Shown: positions 7,899-16,260 of the stretch, piece after piece
Position numbering within the stretch: position 1 is the stretch's first letter
Layout: each line of letters opens with the position of its first letter
Assembly: GCF_002893095.1 (NCBI RefSeq)
Contig: NZ_PKQQ01000013.1
Coordinates: 38,058 to 102,057, forward strand
From: Stenotrophomonas sp. VV52
GTDB lineage: Bacteria > Pseudomonadota > Gammaproteobacteria > Xanthomonadales > Xanthomonadaceae
Length of the DNA: 64,000 bases
Direction of reading: 5' to 3'
Position numbers and translations under genes: made by a program
Notes under the pieces: model-generated
Told to the model about the DNA's origin: nothing
What the model saw: the letters and a program-made list of their open reading frames with translations, nothing else
Databases searched by the model: none

Positions 7899-8876
7899 TC
7901 AACCACCTCTAGCTGCTTTCGCAGCCTTTCGCCTGTCACGCGTCGTCGTGATGCGTCGATTGAGATCGTTCAATACGGCACTGAACTGGGAGTGTCTTCC
8001 TCTCGAAAATCCCTCGCGTTTTGATGGGTGTACGGGCGCGACGCTTATCTCCGCCATCTCAGGTGGGTAAAAGTAGGTCACAGCCATTGCCATCAAAGCT
8101 TCCAAGCTGAACCTTCTATAGAACTTAGCAAAGCCAAAGAAGAAGAATAACGAGAGTACTGAAGACGCTACTACCACTCGCATCGCCCTGTCTTCGGAAC
8201 TTGAGACAACCGAAACGATACCAATCCAGAAGAGGAGACAACAGAGGAAACTCATCGCACGATGGAAGCCAAATAGAGCAACATAGTTCTGCATTTTCCC
8301 AATGTGGGCGGGTGAATTCTCTAGAGCGTGGTGGTAGACAAAGCGAAAGAAATCGCTATCGCACGGCCCAGCGTACCTGTTGGGGTTGTCCACCTGTCCC
8401 TTTTCGATAAGAAGCCGGGTAATTTTCAATCGAATGATCTTTGTCAGCAGATTATCCATAGATTGCGCTAGGCCAGGTCGACCAGCAGAGAAGAAACACA
8501 TCGCCAGCACACCTAGAGCAACCGGAGCCAGAATGATTAGACAAACGAACTTCACACAGTTCAAAGCGGATAACTTGTCTTCGAAGATTGCTCTTCTTTC
8601 ATAACTCAGAAGAGACTTGGATGGATAATCCAGGGTCCAGATATAGAGACGCTCAATCGTAAAAGACGACAGTAATGAAATGAGATGTCCCGCAATGTAC
8701 GAAGACAAGATAAACGGGAGCAGGGCTGATGCCCGCGTGAGGGCGGTTAGCTCGGTAAGGCCCGTATCCAATCCAAGGTAACTGAAGATGTACTCGAACG
8801 CGAAGATCGCAATGGCGCCCGGAAATAGATATCCAAGAAAGTCATAAAGAGAAAACGGAGACTGCTTCACGTCCAT
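7899..8876 (-). CDS. uncharacterised multi-pass membrane protein
   Basis: A 325-residue protein with no family I can name. Hydrophobic segments are at about 12-32, 47-67, 108-130, 203-225 and 230-252, with a cytoplasmic-looking basic tail (SKREGFSRGRHSQFS, then RRITTTRDRRKAAKAARGG). The N-terminus LYDFLGYLFPGAIAIF recalls small membrane subunits found beside accessory defence or signalling genes, but this resemblance is weak. The base composition is visibly AT-richer than the flanks and codon use is less biased, suggesting acquisition by transfer. Its TGA touches the ATG of the downstream 226-residue gene. Confidence 0.65.
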   Translation of the reverse strand: MDVKQSPFSLYDFLGYLFPGAIAIFAFEYIFSYLGLDTGLTELTALTRASALLPFILSSYIAGHLISLLSSFTIERLYIWTLDYPSKSLLSYERRAIFEDKLSALNCVKFVCLIILAPVALGVLAMCFFSAGRPGLAQSMDNLLTKIIRLKITRLLIEKGQVDNPNRYAGPCDSDFFRFVYHHALENSPAHIGKMQNYVALFGFHRAMSFLCCLLFWIGIVSVVSSSEDRAMRVVVASSVLSLFFFFGFAKFYRRFSLEALMAMAVTYFYPPEMAEISVAPVHPSKREGFSRGRHSQFSAVLNDLNRRITTTRDRRKAAKAARGG

Positions 8877-9166
8877 CGAATCTCACCCCTGAAGTTCAAC
8901 TGACTCAATCCATCTGCACCTAAGGCTTTCCGCTCGCCTGAACTGACCCTACACAAATTCTTGGGGCCATGAATTTCTCTGCGTTTCGAGCATGCTGGAA
9001 AGACTTCCTTGACTGATTTTTTGCAGCGCAATCATCATACTGATGGATGATTGAGACGTGCACGTGAGTTGACCCCGCCATCGAAAGCTCCTACCTCGAC
9101 TCTTACGGCAAGTGCCAACGAACTACACCAAGGCCTGCATGATCGAAGGCAATGGGCTTGCTTGGT
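8877..9166. other. AT-richer gap between two accessory genes
   Basis: 290 bases without a supported gene. The stretch TTGACTGATTTTTTGC near 9009 looks promoter-like but has no well-spaced -10 and points the wrong way for the neighbours. The segment 9070-9140 has a short open frame with no start, possibly the scar of a lost gene. No repeats or terminator were recognised. Confidence 0.4.
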
Positions 9167-10153
9167 TCAATTCGTAATGATTTGGAGTTCCAACGTGCGG
9201 CGAGCGTAAACACCGTCCGACTCCGCCCTGACTTCAAGCAAAAGAGTTTGCGGACGTGCTGCTGGAGGGAGGTAATCGGACAGAGCTACCGTCTTGTCGG
9301 TGTTTGGAAAAGCAACGATATCGGCCTCAATGTAGTTAAGCGAATCTTTTGACCTACCTCGCCCATCACTCATCTGCGAAGCGGAGGACAAAGAGTAGAC
9401 CAAGCGCTCCTTTGTACGATTGCTGATAGCCACCTCGATATGCACGACATCACCAGTTCGAGTTAGCTTCTCGACTTGAACCGTGTCCAGCATCTGGTCT
9501 GCGGTCTTTTTTGAAGCTCCATAAGAGACAAACGACGAACCAGCAATCTGCTTGAAGCGAAGCGCGCTACTGACGACAGCCGTCGCCGCCTCTCGCTCAT
9601 CATCCCCAATCTGCGACCCGAAGACTGGAATGACCTCCTTCTCAATGAAGTTGCCCGCTCCCCACCCGAGCAGGGGCATCACCACAAATATGAGCAGCAT
9701 CACCGCTACACTGCCTACTGGCGATAGCTGAGCGTCCTGAAGCTTCTCTTTGACCTTCCCCACAACTTCTTTCGACGCCAAGCCTACAACGTGCTCCTTG
9801 CGAAACTCCCCGCCCTCAGCGGTCATAACCACCGTGAGGTCTTGTTTCGGTGCAAGGCGATCAATTCTGAGGAAACCATCTGGCCCCACAGCCATATCCG
9901 GACGGTCTGCAGCAAGAATGGTGTAGTTGAAGGCAGGGGAAAGTTGGACCCTTACGTCTTCTTCAGGTCGAGAGCCGCCGTTGAATACGGTTAACTCAAT
10001 TGTTCTCGCGGTTTTTTGGCTGACGAGGTCTGAGTAGTCGAATAGCTTCGGCTGAATGAGAAACAGGCGACGCGCTAGAAATATCCGCTTGGCAGTCCAA
10101 GCAAAGAAGATCACCACAAGCCCTGATATCACGCCCGTAACTATCGCCAGCAT
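9167..10153 (-). CDS. uncharacterised bitopic membrane protein
   Basis: A 328-residue protein that I do not recognise. A membrane helix is at residues 2-24 and a second at about 150-172 (VAVMLLIFVVMPLLGWGAG). Between them is a beta-rich region (RTIELTVFNGGSRPEEDVRV) that looks like an Ig-like or CARDB-type sandwich. The C-terminal ~150 residues are mixed alpha/beta with conserved-looking repeats of hydrophobic strands. The base composition is AT-richer than the flanking backbone. It shares orientation with the membrane gene at 7899-8876 and may form an accessory unit with it, although 290 bases separate them. Confidence 0.6.
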   Translation of the reverse strand: MLAIVTGVISGLVVIFFAWTAKRIFLARRLFLIQPKLFDYSDLVSQKTARTIELTVFNGGSRPEEDVRVQLSPAFNYTILAADRPDMAVGPDGFLRIDRLAPKQDLTVVMTAEGGEFRKEHVVGLASKEVVGKVKEKLQDAQLSPVGSVAVMLLIFVVMPLLGWGAGNFIEKEVIPVFGSQIGDDEREAATAVVSSALRFKQIAGSSFVSYGASKKTADQMLDTVQVEKLTRTGDVVHIEVAISNRTKERLVYSLSSASQMSDGRGRSKDSLNYIEADIVAFPNTDKTVALSDYLPPAARPQTLLLEVRAESDGVYARRTLELQIITN

Positions 10154-10530
10154 CCCTTGCCCCTTGATTTATCGTTTCGGGCAAGTTTACTTCACAGGAT
10201 GTGGACATCAACGGGTCTGGTGCGCCCTGTCACGCCAAGCGTTTTAACTCCGGCTTGGCATTGCTGCCGGCACGCAGGAGACCCACCACTACGCGGCGGT
10301 TGCTTCGATCTTCGGATGAAGTACCTAGGTCGCCGCCGATTCGGCAGCTTGTGCCGTTGCAAGCGCACAGCGACACCAGGATTCAGTGTTGAAGGCATTC
10401 GGCTCAGCGCTATTCAAGCTGAATGCGCCATTTCACAACTACCGACGTACTAACAAGTCGGACCTGCACGAGTTGAGGCACGATTGAACGTCCCAATCGG
10501 TGCAGGTGTAACATCGACTCGGGATTGCTA
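10154..10530. other. 377-base region without a supported gene
   Basis: This is a medium-GC gap between the accessory membrane gene and the histone-like gene. Short open frames exist on both strands, but none has a ribosome site or a plausible protein. It may be the right edge of the AT-richer insert. Nothing else was recognised. Confidence 0.4.
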
Positions 10531-10560
10531 CACGGCGCCGGCCCGAAGGCAGGCGCCGTG
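10531..10560 (-). terminator. strong hairpin after the histone-like gene
   Basis: The arms CACGGCGCC (10531-10539) and GGCGCCGTG (10552-10560) are exact complements. On the minus strand the inner part forms GCC-TTCG-GGC, a stable UUCG tetraloop. There is no T run, so it may act as a 3'-end stabiliser or weak terminator of the gene ending at 10571. Confidence 0.55.
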
Positions 10561-10570
10561 CTTGACGCTA

Positions 10571-11506
10571 TTACTTGCGGGCGACGCGCTTGGCCGGGGC
10601 CTTGCGGGCCACGGTCTTGGCGGCGCGCTTGGCCGGAGCGGCCTTGCGGGCGACCGACTTGCGGGCCACGGCGGTCTTCTTGCCGACAGCCTTCTTGGTG
10701 GCGGCCGACTTGCGGGCTACGGCCTTCTTGGCGGTGGCGACCTTCTTGCCGACGGTCTTCTTGGTAGCAGCCGACTTGCGGGCGACAGCCTTCTTGGCGG
10801 TGGCGACCTTCTTGCCGACCGTCTTGCGGGCGGTGGCGGTCTTCTTGCCCACGACCTTCTTGGCGGTGGCCGACTTCTTGGCCACAGCCTTCTTGGCGGT
10901 GGCGACCTTCTTGCCGACGACCTTCTTGGCGGCAACGGTCTTCTTGCCAGCGACCTTGCGGGCGGTGGCCGACTTCTTGGCGACAGCCTTCTTCGCGGTC
11001 GCGACCTTCTTGCCCACGACCTTCTTGGCAGCGGCAGTCTTCTTGGTCACGGCCTTCTTGGCAGCGGCGGTCTTCTTGGTCACGGCCTTCTTGGCGGTGG
11101 CGACCTTCTTGCCGGCAACCTTCTTGGCGGCCTTGGTGGTCTTGGTCACGGCCTTTTCGGCGGCGGCCTTCTTCTTGGCAACCTTCTTGGTCAGCGCGGC
11201 CGCTTCGGCCTTGGCGTTGGACTTGGCCGCTTCCAGCTTCTTCTTGGCGCTGGCCAGGGTCTTGCCCACCGACTTGGCGGCCTTGTCAGCCTTCTTGGCG
11301 ACGGTCTTCTCGGCCTTCTTGACGGCCTTCTTGACCTTGGCAACCTGGGTGGTGGCGGCCTTGCGGGCGCGCTTGGCGGTCTTCTTCACCGAGGCCACCA
11401 CTTCTTCAGCGGTGTGGGCGATGGTTTCGCCAACGTTCTCGGCCGTCTCTTTTACGCTGTCGACGCCCTGCGACAGGGTCGCGGTCACACCATTTCCGTT
11501 GCTCAT
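10571..11506 (-). CDS. histone H1-like Lys/Ala repeat protein
   Basis: A 311-residue DNA-binding protein of low complexity. Residues 1-45 form an acidic/neutral helical head ([20 protein letters not shown]). After that, almost everything is Lys/Ala/Val/Thr-rich repeats such as [19 protein letters not shown], with arginine replacing lysine toward the end ([15 protein letters not shown]). This is the pattern of bacterial H1-like proteins (HctB/AlgP class), which bind DNA non-specifically and can affect nucleoid compaction and transcription. The start at 11506 is set by AGGAGG seven bases upstream; longer frames lack one. Repeat number is probably variable between strains. Confidence 0.85.
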   Translation of the reverse strand: MSNGNGVTATLSQGVDSVKETAENVGETIAHTAEEVVASVKKTAKRARKAATTQVAKVKKAVKKAEKTVAKKADKAAKSVGKTLASAKKKLEAAKSNAKAEAAALTKKVAKKKAAAEKAVTKTTKAAKKVAGKKVATAKKAVTKKTAAAKKAVTKKTAAAKKVVGKKVATAKKAVAKKSATARKVAGKKTVAAKKVVGKKVATAKKAVAKKSATAKKVVGKKTATARKTVGKKVATAKKAVARKSAATKKTVGKKVATAKKAVARKSAATKKAVGKKTAVARKSVARKAAPAKRAAKTVARKAPAKRVARK

Positions 11507-12096
11507 GTTGCCCTCCTGAGGGGCCTGGTCAGTGATTTCGCTGGCGATGCTATACCGGAGTTGTCCGCGGTGGAACGGTCTTGTCGCAGGTTTTGAGTCG
11601 CGGGTGTGGTGGGTAGGTGGGTGGTTGGGAACGTGTGTCGGCAGGCAGTTTTCTGAAAAGTGCTTTAAAACAGCGGTGCGGTTGGTACGAAGATGCGTGG
11701 CGGCGGTTTTGTTCGGGTGCGGCGGAGCGGTGGCGCGTGCGGCGTAATTGGTCGTTGTGTGCGATCGGTTTGTTGCCAAATTTTCTGCAAGTGCGCGGGT
11801 TTGCAGGTACGTGGACGTGTGGTGGCAGAGCGTTATTCGGTTTGAGGTCCATGCGTTAAAGCGCCGATCGGCGTTATCGGCGGTCGTTTGGGAACCGACC
11901 CTACCGGTGGATGGAGGGCTGGTTTCGGCATGCGGTTGCGACCGCGCATCGTCCGCGCGTCGCGTCCGTGCAGACCCGCACCGATGCCTGTAATCCCGCG
12001 GCCCCCCCTACCGCTCACCCCAGTTTCAGCCGTGCCGAGACAGACTCATTCAGCTTGAATTACCGTATACCCGTCCCCCGCACCCACCGGACTCCC
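11507..12096. other. 590-base divergent promoter region
   Basis: This region lies between the histone-like gene (minus) and the Do-type protease (plus). No coding frame is convincing. The stretch 11590-11830 is T/G-rich on the plus strand and may hold the histone gene promoter. A perfect 12-base palindrome CGCCGATCGGCG is at 11862-11873. No recognised binding motif could be assigned. Confidence 0.4.
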
Positions 12097-13524
12097 ATGC
12101 GACCGCTTCCGACCCTGCTTACGCTCGCACTTGCTGCCGCCTTCGGTGGCTTCGTCGCCTCCGCGATCAATGCCAACCTGGACAACCGTGCCGAGGCGGC
12201 GCCGGCGTCGCTGGCGATTCCGGCCACGGCCGCGCTGCCGGCCTCGGTGGCCGGGCAGCCGGTGCCGTCGCTGGCGCCGATGCTGGAACGGGTGATGCCG
12301 GCGGTGGTCAGCGTCAACACCAAGCAGGTGGTGCGGGTGCGCAACCCCTACTTCAACGACCCGTTCTTCCGCCGCCTGTTCCCGGAAGTGCCGCAGGAAC
12401 GGATCAACGAGTCGCTGGGCTCGGGCGTCATCATCGACGCGGCCGAGGGCCTGGTACTGACCAACCACCATGTGATCGACAACGCCGACGACGTGCAGGT
12501 GACCCTGTCCGACGGGCGCACGGTCAAGGCCGAGTTCCTGGGTTCGGACCGCGACACCGACGTGGCGCTGATCCGCATTCCGGCCGACAAGCTCACCGCG
12601 CTGCCGCTGGGCGACAGCGCGCAGCTGCGCGTGGGCGACTTCGTGGTGGCGATCGGCAACCCGTTCGGCTTCAGCCAGACGGTCACCTCGGGCATCGTCT
12701 CGGCGGTCGGCCGCACCGGTATCCGCGGGCTGGGCTACCAGAACTTCATCCAGACCGACGCGTCGATCAACCCGGGTAACTCCGGCGGCGCGCTGGTCAA
12801 CCTGCAGGGCCAGCTGGTCGGTATCAACACGGCCAGCTTCAATCCGCAGGGCAGCATGGCCGGCAACATCGGGCTGGGCCTGGCCATTCCCACCAACCTG
12901 GCGCGCGACGTGGTGGACCAGCTGGTCAAGCACGGCGTGGTGGTGCGCGGCACGCTCGGGATCGAGGCACAGAACCTGACCCAGGCGCTGGCGCAGAACC
13001 TGGGCCTGAGCGAAGCGCGCGGCGCGCTGGTCACCCGCGTGCTGGCCGGTTCGGGCGCAGCGGCGGCCGGGATCAAGCCGGGCGATGTGGTGGTGGCGGC
13101 CAATGGCCAGCGGATTGACAGCGCGGTGGCGCTGCACAATGTGGAAGGCCTGCAGCCGGTGGGCAGCGCGTTGAGCCTGGACGTGCGCCGCGACGGCAAG
13201 CCGCTGCAGGTCAAGGCGACGCTGAAGGAGCAGCCGCGCGCGGTGGCGGGCGAAACCCTCGACCCGCGCCTGGCCGGTGCAACCTTTGTCGACCTGCCCG
13301 AAACACTGCGCCAGGCCGGCGACGGCGGCGTAATGGTCAGCGAGGTCAAGCGCGGCAGCCGGGCGGCCAACTCCGGGCTGGCCGCAGGCGACGTGATCAT
13401 CCAGTCCAGCGTGGGCGAGTTCGCGGACCTGGCCAGCTGGCGCGCCAACTTCCAGAAGCCGCCGCAGCAGCTGGTGCTGCGCATCGTGCGCGGCAACGCA
13501 CGCGGCGACCTGGTGATGCGCTGA
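12097..13524 (+). CDS. Do-family periplasmic serine endopeptidase (DegP/DegQ type)
   Basis: A 475-residue trypsin-like protease/chaperone for periplasmic protein quality control. An N-terminal membrane/signal segment (residues 4-24) exports it. The catalytic triad is visible as H125 (TNHHVID), D155 (DTDVALIRI) and S229 (GNSGGAL). Two PDZ domains follow: PDZ1 at about 285-385, with the LGIEAQNL and GIKPGDVVVAANG blocks, and PDZ2 at about 395-472, with the GLAAGDVIIQ block. Length and two PDZ domains fit DegQ/DegP rather than single-PDZ DegS. The ATG at 12097 is preferred because it begins a clean signal sequence; the upstream extension is non-secretory. It appears monocistronic. Confidence 0.9.
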   Translation: MRPLPTLLTLALAAAFGGFVASAINANLDNRAEAAPASLAIPATAALPASVAGQPVPSLAPMLERVMPAVVSVNTKQVVRVRNPYFNDPFFRRLFPEVPQERINESLGSGVIIDAAEGLVLTNHHVIDNADDVQVTLSDGRTVKAEFLGSDRDTDVALIRIPADKLTALPLGDSAQLRVGDFVVAIGNPFGFSQTVTSGIVSAVGRTGIRGLGYQNFIQTDASINPGNSGGALVNLQGQLVGINTASFNPQGSMAGNIGLGLAIPTNLARDVVDQLVKHGVVVRGTLGIEAQNLTQALAQNLGLSEARGALVTRVLAGSGAAAAGIKPGDVVVAANGQRIDSAVALHNVEGLQPVGSALSLDVRRDGKPLQVKATLKEQPRAVAGETLDPRLAGATFVDLPETLRQAGDGGVMVSEVKRGSRAANSGLAAGDVIIQSSVGEFADLASWRANFQKPPQQLVLRIVRGNARGDLVMR

Positions 13525-13661
13525 ACCGCTCAGCCAGCCTTCGCGTGCGGATCACGCCAGCTGACACCCTCTACACCCGGTCGGTGCTATTACCTTGTGT
13601 TCGTTGCCGACGGGTTCATCCGCGGTCACCTTCCCCATCGATTACATAACGGAGAGTCACG

Positions 13662-14027
13662 ATGAGCCCCACCAATACCGAAAACCTCAAGGAACACCTG
13701 GGCGAAGCCGGTTCGCACCTGAAGTCGGCCGCCAGCGCCGCCGGCGGTGCGATCAAGGGCGCCACCGGCGCTGCCGGTGATGAGCTGCGTATCGGCCGTG
13801 CCAACGTCAAGGCCGAGCTGTCCGACACCGCGCTGTCCGGCCTGGCCGCTGCTGAATTCGGCGGCGCCGCTGCCAAGGAGCAGGTCGACGCGCTGATGGA
13901 CAAGGGCAAGGACCTGGTCGACAGCGCCGCCGAGCTGATCCGCGAGCGCCCGCTGGCCTCGTTCGGCGTGGCCTTCGCTGCAGGCTGGATCATCGCCAAG
14001 CTGGCCCGCAGCGGCGGCGACAAGTAA
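13662..14027 (+). CDS. YqjD/ElaB-type DUF883 protein
   Basis: A 121-residue protein with a long amphipathic helical body of Ala/Gly/Glu repeats and a C-terminal membrane helix in PLASFGVAFAAGWIIAKLAR (about 98-117), the hallmark arrangement of YqjD/ElaB proteins. These tail-anchored inner-membrane proteins can bind ribosomes in E. coli during stationary phase. A ribosome site (ACGGAGAG) precedes the ATG. It is the first gene of a three-gene unit with a YqjE-like protein 6 bases downstream, mirroring the yqjD-yqjE-yqjK order of enterobacteria. Confidence 0.82.
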   Translation: MSPTNTENLKEHLGEAGSHLKSAASAAGGAIKGATGAAGDELRIGRANVKAELSDTALSGLAAAEFGGAAAKEQVDALMDKGKDLVDSAAELIRERPLASFGVAFAAGWIIAKLARSGGDK

Positions 14028-14033
14028 GTCGGC

Positions 14034-14540
14034 GTGAGCGATCAAGCACAGTCGACGCCCGACGGTGGAGCAACGCCTCCACCGGAGGGCGATACGGGCG
14101 CGCGCGCCGCGCCGCGCCTGGATGAAAGCATCCGCGAGGTCGGCCAGGCCGGCCGCGCCACGGTGGATTCGGCCAAGCACACGCTGCGTTCGCTGCGGCG
14201 GCTGGCCTCGTTCGAGTTCGCCCTCGCCCGCAGTGCATTTGGTCGGGCCCTGGCGTGGAGCGGGGTGGCGATTGTGTTCGGCGCCTCGGCCTGGCTGTTG
14301 CTGGCCGGCACGCTGATCGCGCTGATGCAGCGCTGGGGCCTGTCCTGGTTCCATTCGCTGCTGATCACTTCGCTGGTCAGCCTGGCCATGACCGGCTATG
14401 CGATCTGGCGGGTGTCGTTCTTCTTCCGCCACACCGGCATGCATGCCACCCGGCGGCAGCTGGCGCGGTTGGGCCTGTTCGACGAGCCCACCGATGAGGA
14501 TGTCGAAGGGCAGCCCGAACCGACGGAGCGTTCGCCATGA
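14034..14540 (+). CDS. YqjE-like phage-holin-superfamily membrane protein
   Basis: A 168-residue protein that starts with GTG at 14034, six bases after the DUF883 gene. An acidic/Pro-rich N-terminus leads to a helical segment and two membrane helices (about 72-95 and 103-125: SGVAIVFGASAWLLLAGTLI, then LLITSLVSLAMTGYAIW). This is the YqjE/Holin-X layout. Despite the superfamily name there is no sign of phage context. The stop overlaps the next ATG (ATGA). It is probably part of a membrane-associated stationary-phase or envelope complex with its neighbours, by analogy only. Confidence 0.75.
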   Translation: MSDQAQSTPDGGATPPPEGDTGARAAPRLDESIREVGQAGRATVDSAKHTLRSLRRLASFEFALARSAFGRALAWSGVAIVFGASAWLLLAGTLIALMQRWGLSWFHSLLITSLVSLAMTGYAIWRVSFFFRHTGMHATRRQLARLGLFDEPTDEDVEGQPEPTERSP

Positions 14541-15010
14541 AGTTCGAAGCGTTGCGCCACCGGGTCAAACGCGCGGAAAAGGTCGTGTCGGTCCGGGTCG
14601 ACGAAACCCAGTGCAGCTGGTTCACCCTCAGCCAGGCCTGGCGCGAGGGCTGGACCCCGCTGCGCATCATCAGCGTGGGCCTGGCCGGTGGCTTCCTGGC
14701 GGGCAAGCTGGAACCGGGCGGTGCCCGCTTCCATGGCGCACGCTGGCTGCAGATGATCGGGTCGGTCTCCAATCTGCTGGCCAGTGCGCAGGCAGCGGTC
14801 GCCTCGATGCAGGCCAGCGACGCGGCCGAGACCGCCGAGCAGGCGGCCGACAAGGTCGACGAGGCCGTGGACCCCACCCCGGTCGCACCGGTGCGGACGC
14901 CGCAGCCGACCGTTGCGCCGGTGGCCACGCCGCGCGCGCAGGTCACCGCCACGCAGGAAGCGGCACAGCCGCAGCCGGCGGAAGCGGCGACGGACCTGTC
15001 CGAACGTTAG
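14537..15010 (+). CDS. uncharacterised third protein of the YqjD/YqjE operon
   Basis: A 157-residue protein that I cannot assign to a named family. Residues 1-60 are basic and helical. A weakly hydrophobic stretch at about 45-58 (ISVGLAGGFLAGKL) may associate with membrane. The region 80-115 is Ala/Glu helical, and the C-terminal 45 residues are Pro/Thr/Ala/Gln low complexity. It occupies the position of yqjK in the enterobacterial operon but shares no clear motif with it. The four-base overlap with the upstream gene indicates coupled translation. Confidence 0.65.
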   Translation: MKFEALRHRVKRAEKVVSVRVDETQCSWFTLSQAWREGWTPLRIISVGLAGGFLAGKLEPGGARFHGARWLQMIGSVSNLLASAQAAVASMQASDAAETAEQAADKVDEAVDPTPVAPVRTPQPTVAPVATPRAQVTATQEAAQPQPAEAATDLSER

Positions 15011-15105
15011 TCATCGTCATCGCCCTGCCAGCGGCAGGGCGCTACCCACACGCCATACCCACCGGCGTACCCAATAATGCGTGACCTACCCAGCGTGCGA
15101 CCTGC

Positions 15106-16209
15106 ATGAGCGTTCCTGTGACCTCCCCTGCTGCCGACCTCGACGTCGTCGCACCGCCGCCGCACGCACCGCGCCCCCGTGGCCCGATGTCGCTGGTGGT
15201 GCTGGCCTTCCTCGCTGTCTGTTTCACCTTGTGGGCCGCGCAGGACATCGTCCTGCCGATCCTGCTGGCGATGTTTTTCGCGCTGGTCGGCAACCCGATC
15301 CTGCGCTTCCTGGGCCGCCTGTGGATTCCGCGCTTCCTGGCTGCGGTGCTGGTCATTGGTGTCGGCCTGAGCGGCGCCACCGCGCTGGGCGTGCAGCTTG
15401 TGGGCCCGGCCATGGACTGGGCGCAGGAGGCGCCGCAGCAACTGCGCAAGGTGGCGCGCCAGGTACAGAACCTGACCAAGCCGGTGCAGCAGGCCAACCA
15501 GGCGGCGGAAAACTTCGCGCGCGTGGCCGGCGGCGAAAGTGCCCGGCGCGTGCAGGTGGTGCGCACCCAGCTGGACGACCCCTATAAGGTGTTGACCCGG
15601 GCGCCGCGGCTGGCCGCCTCGGTACTGGCGGTAGTGCTGCTGACCCTGTTCTTCATGATCTACGGGCAGAACCTGCAGAAACACGCCATCGCGCTGTTCC
15701 CCAGCCGCCAGCAGCAGCGGTTTACCGCCGACATCCTGCGCTCGATCGAGCGCGAGGTGTCGCGTTATGTGCTGACCATCACCGTGATCAACGCGCTGGT
15801 CGGGCTGATTTTCTCCGGCGTACTGCTGCTGCTCGGAATCAGCCTGCAGGAGGCTCTGTTGTGGGGCACCGTGGCGGCGCTGCTGAACTTCGCGCCCTAC
15901 GTGGGGCCATTGATCGGCGTGACCCTGATGCTGCTGATGGGCTTCGTGGAGTTCAGCGACCCGTTCCAGGCGATGCTGCCGGCGGCCTGCTACCTGGCCC
16001 TGCACACCATTGAAGGCCAGGTGGTGACCCCGATCGTGCTGGGCCGGCAGATGGCGATCTCGCCGCTGATCCTGATCCTGGCGCTGATGGTGTTCGGCTG
16101 GCTGTGGGGCATGATCGGCCTGCTGCTGTCGGTCCCGCTGCTGGTCTGCATCAAGCTGGTGCTGGCGCGGCTGGAAGGCACCCAGGGCTGGGCCAAGCTG
16201 CTGGAGTAA
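15106..16209 (+). CDS. AI-2E family permease
   Basis: A 367-residue inner-membrane protein with paired N-terminal helices (about 27-75), a long soluble segment (105-165, with an amphipathic VARQVQNLTKPVQQANQAA stretch) and five or so C-terminal helices. The C-terminal motifs FAPYVGPLIGV and VVTPIVLGRQMAISPL are diagnostic of the AI-2E transporter superfamily (PerM/TqsA/YdiK). Members export quorum molecules or act as sodium/proton antiporters, so the substrate is not known from sequence. It lies ~95 bases after the YqjD-type operon and upstream of a SMAG-type repeat. Confidence 0.88.
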   Translation: MSVPVTSPAADLDVVAPPPHAPRPRGPMSLVVLAFLAVCFTLWAAQDIVLPILLAMFFALVGNPILRFLGRLWIPRFLAAVLVIGVGLSGATALGVQLVGPAMDWAQEAPQQLRKVARQVQNLTKPVQQANQAAENFARVAGGESARRVQVVRTQLDDPYKVLTRAPRLAASVLAVVLLTLFFMIYGQNLQKHAIALFPSRQQQRFTADILRSIEREVSRYVLTITVINALVGLIFSGVLLLLGISLQEALLWGTVAALLNFAPYVGPLIGVTLMLLMGFVEFSDPFQAMLPAACYLALHTIEGQVVTPIVLGRQMAISPLILILALMVFGWLWGMIGLLLSVPLLVCIKLVLARLEGTQGWAKLLE

Positions 16210-16212
16210 CCG

Positions 16213-16236
16213 GTAGAGCCACGCCCTGCGTGTCTG
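16213..16236 (+). repeat. degenerate SMAG (GTAG-headed REP) element
   Basis: GTAGAGCCACG-CCCTG-CGTGTCT: a GTAG head followed by an imperfect palindrome. The right arm has GTCT where GGCT is expected from the copies at 30230 and 30804. It lies four bases after the AI-2E permease stop. Confidence 0.7.
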
Positions 16237-16260
16237 CCCCCACAGGCGTAGAATGGCCGG

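Noticed and set aside
8996..9040. Sigma-70 promoter in the accessory gap (TTGACT...CATACT)
   Set aside because: The spacer is about 21 bases and it points away from the minus-strand neighbours.
10571..11500. Possible CRISPR or tandem repeat array
   Set aside because: The repeats are in-frame codons of a Lys/Ala protein with no spacers of constant size, so this is a coding repeat.
14034..14540. Phage holin and therefore prophage remnant
   Set aside because: The protein is a YqjE-like member of the holin superfamily in a YqjD-type operon; no phage genes or attachment sites surround it.
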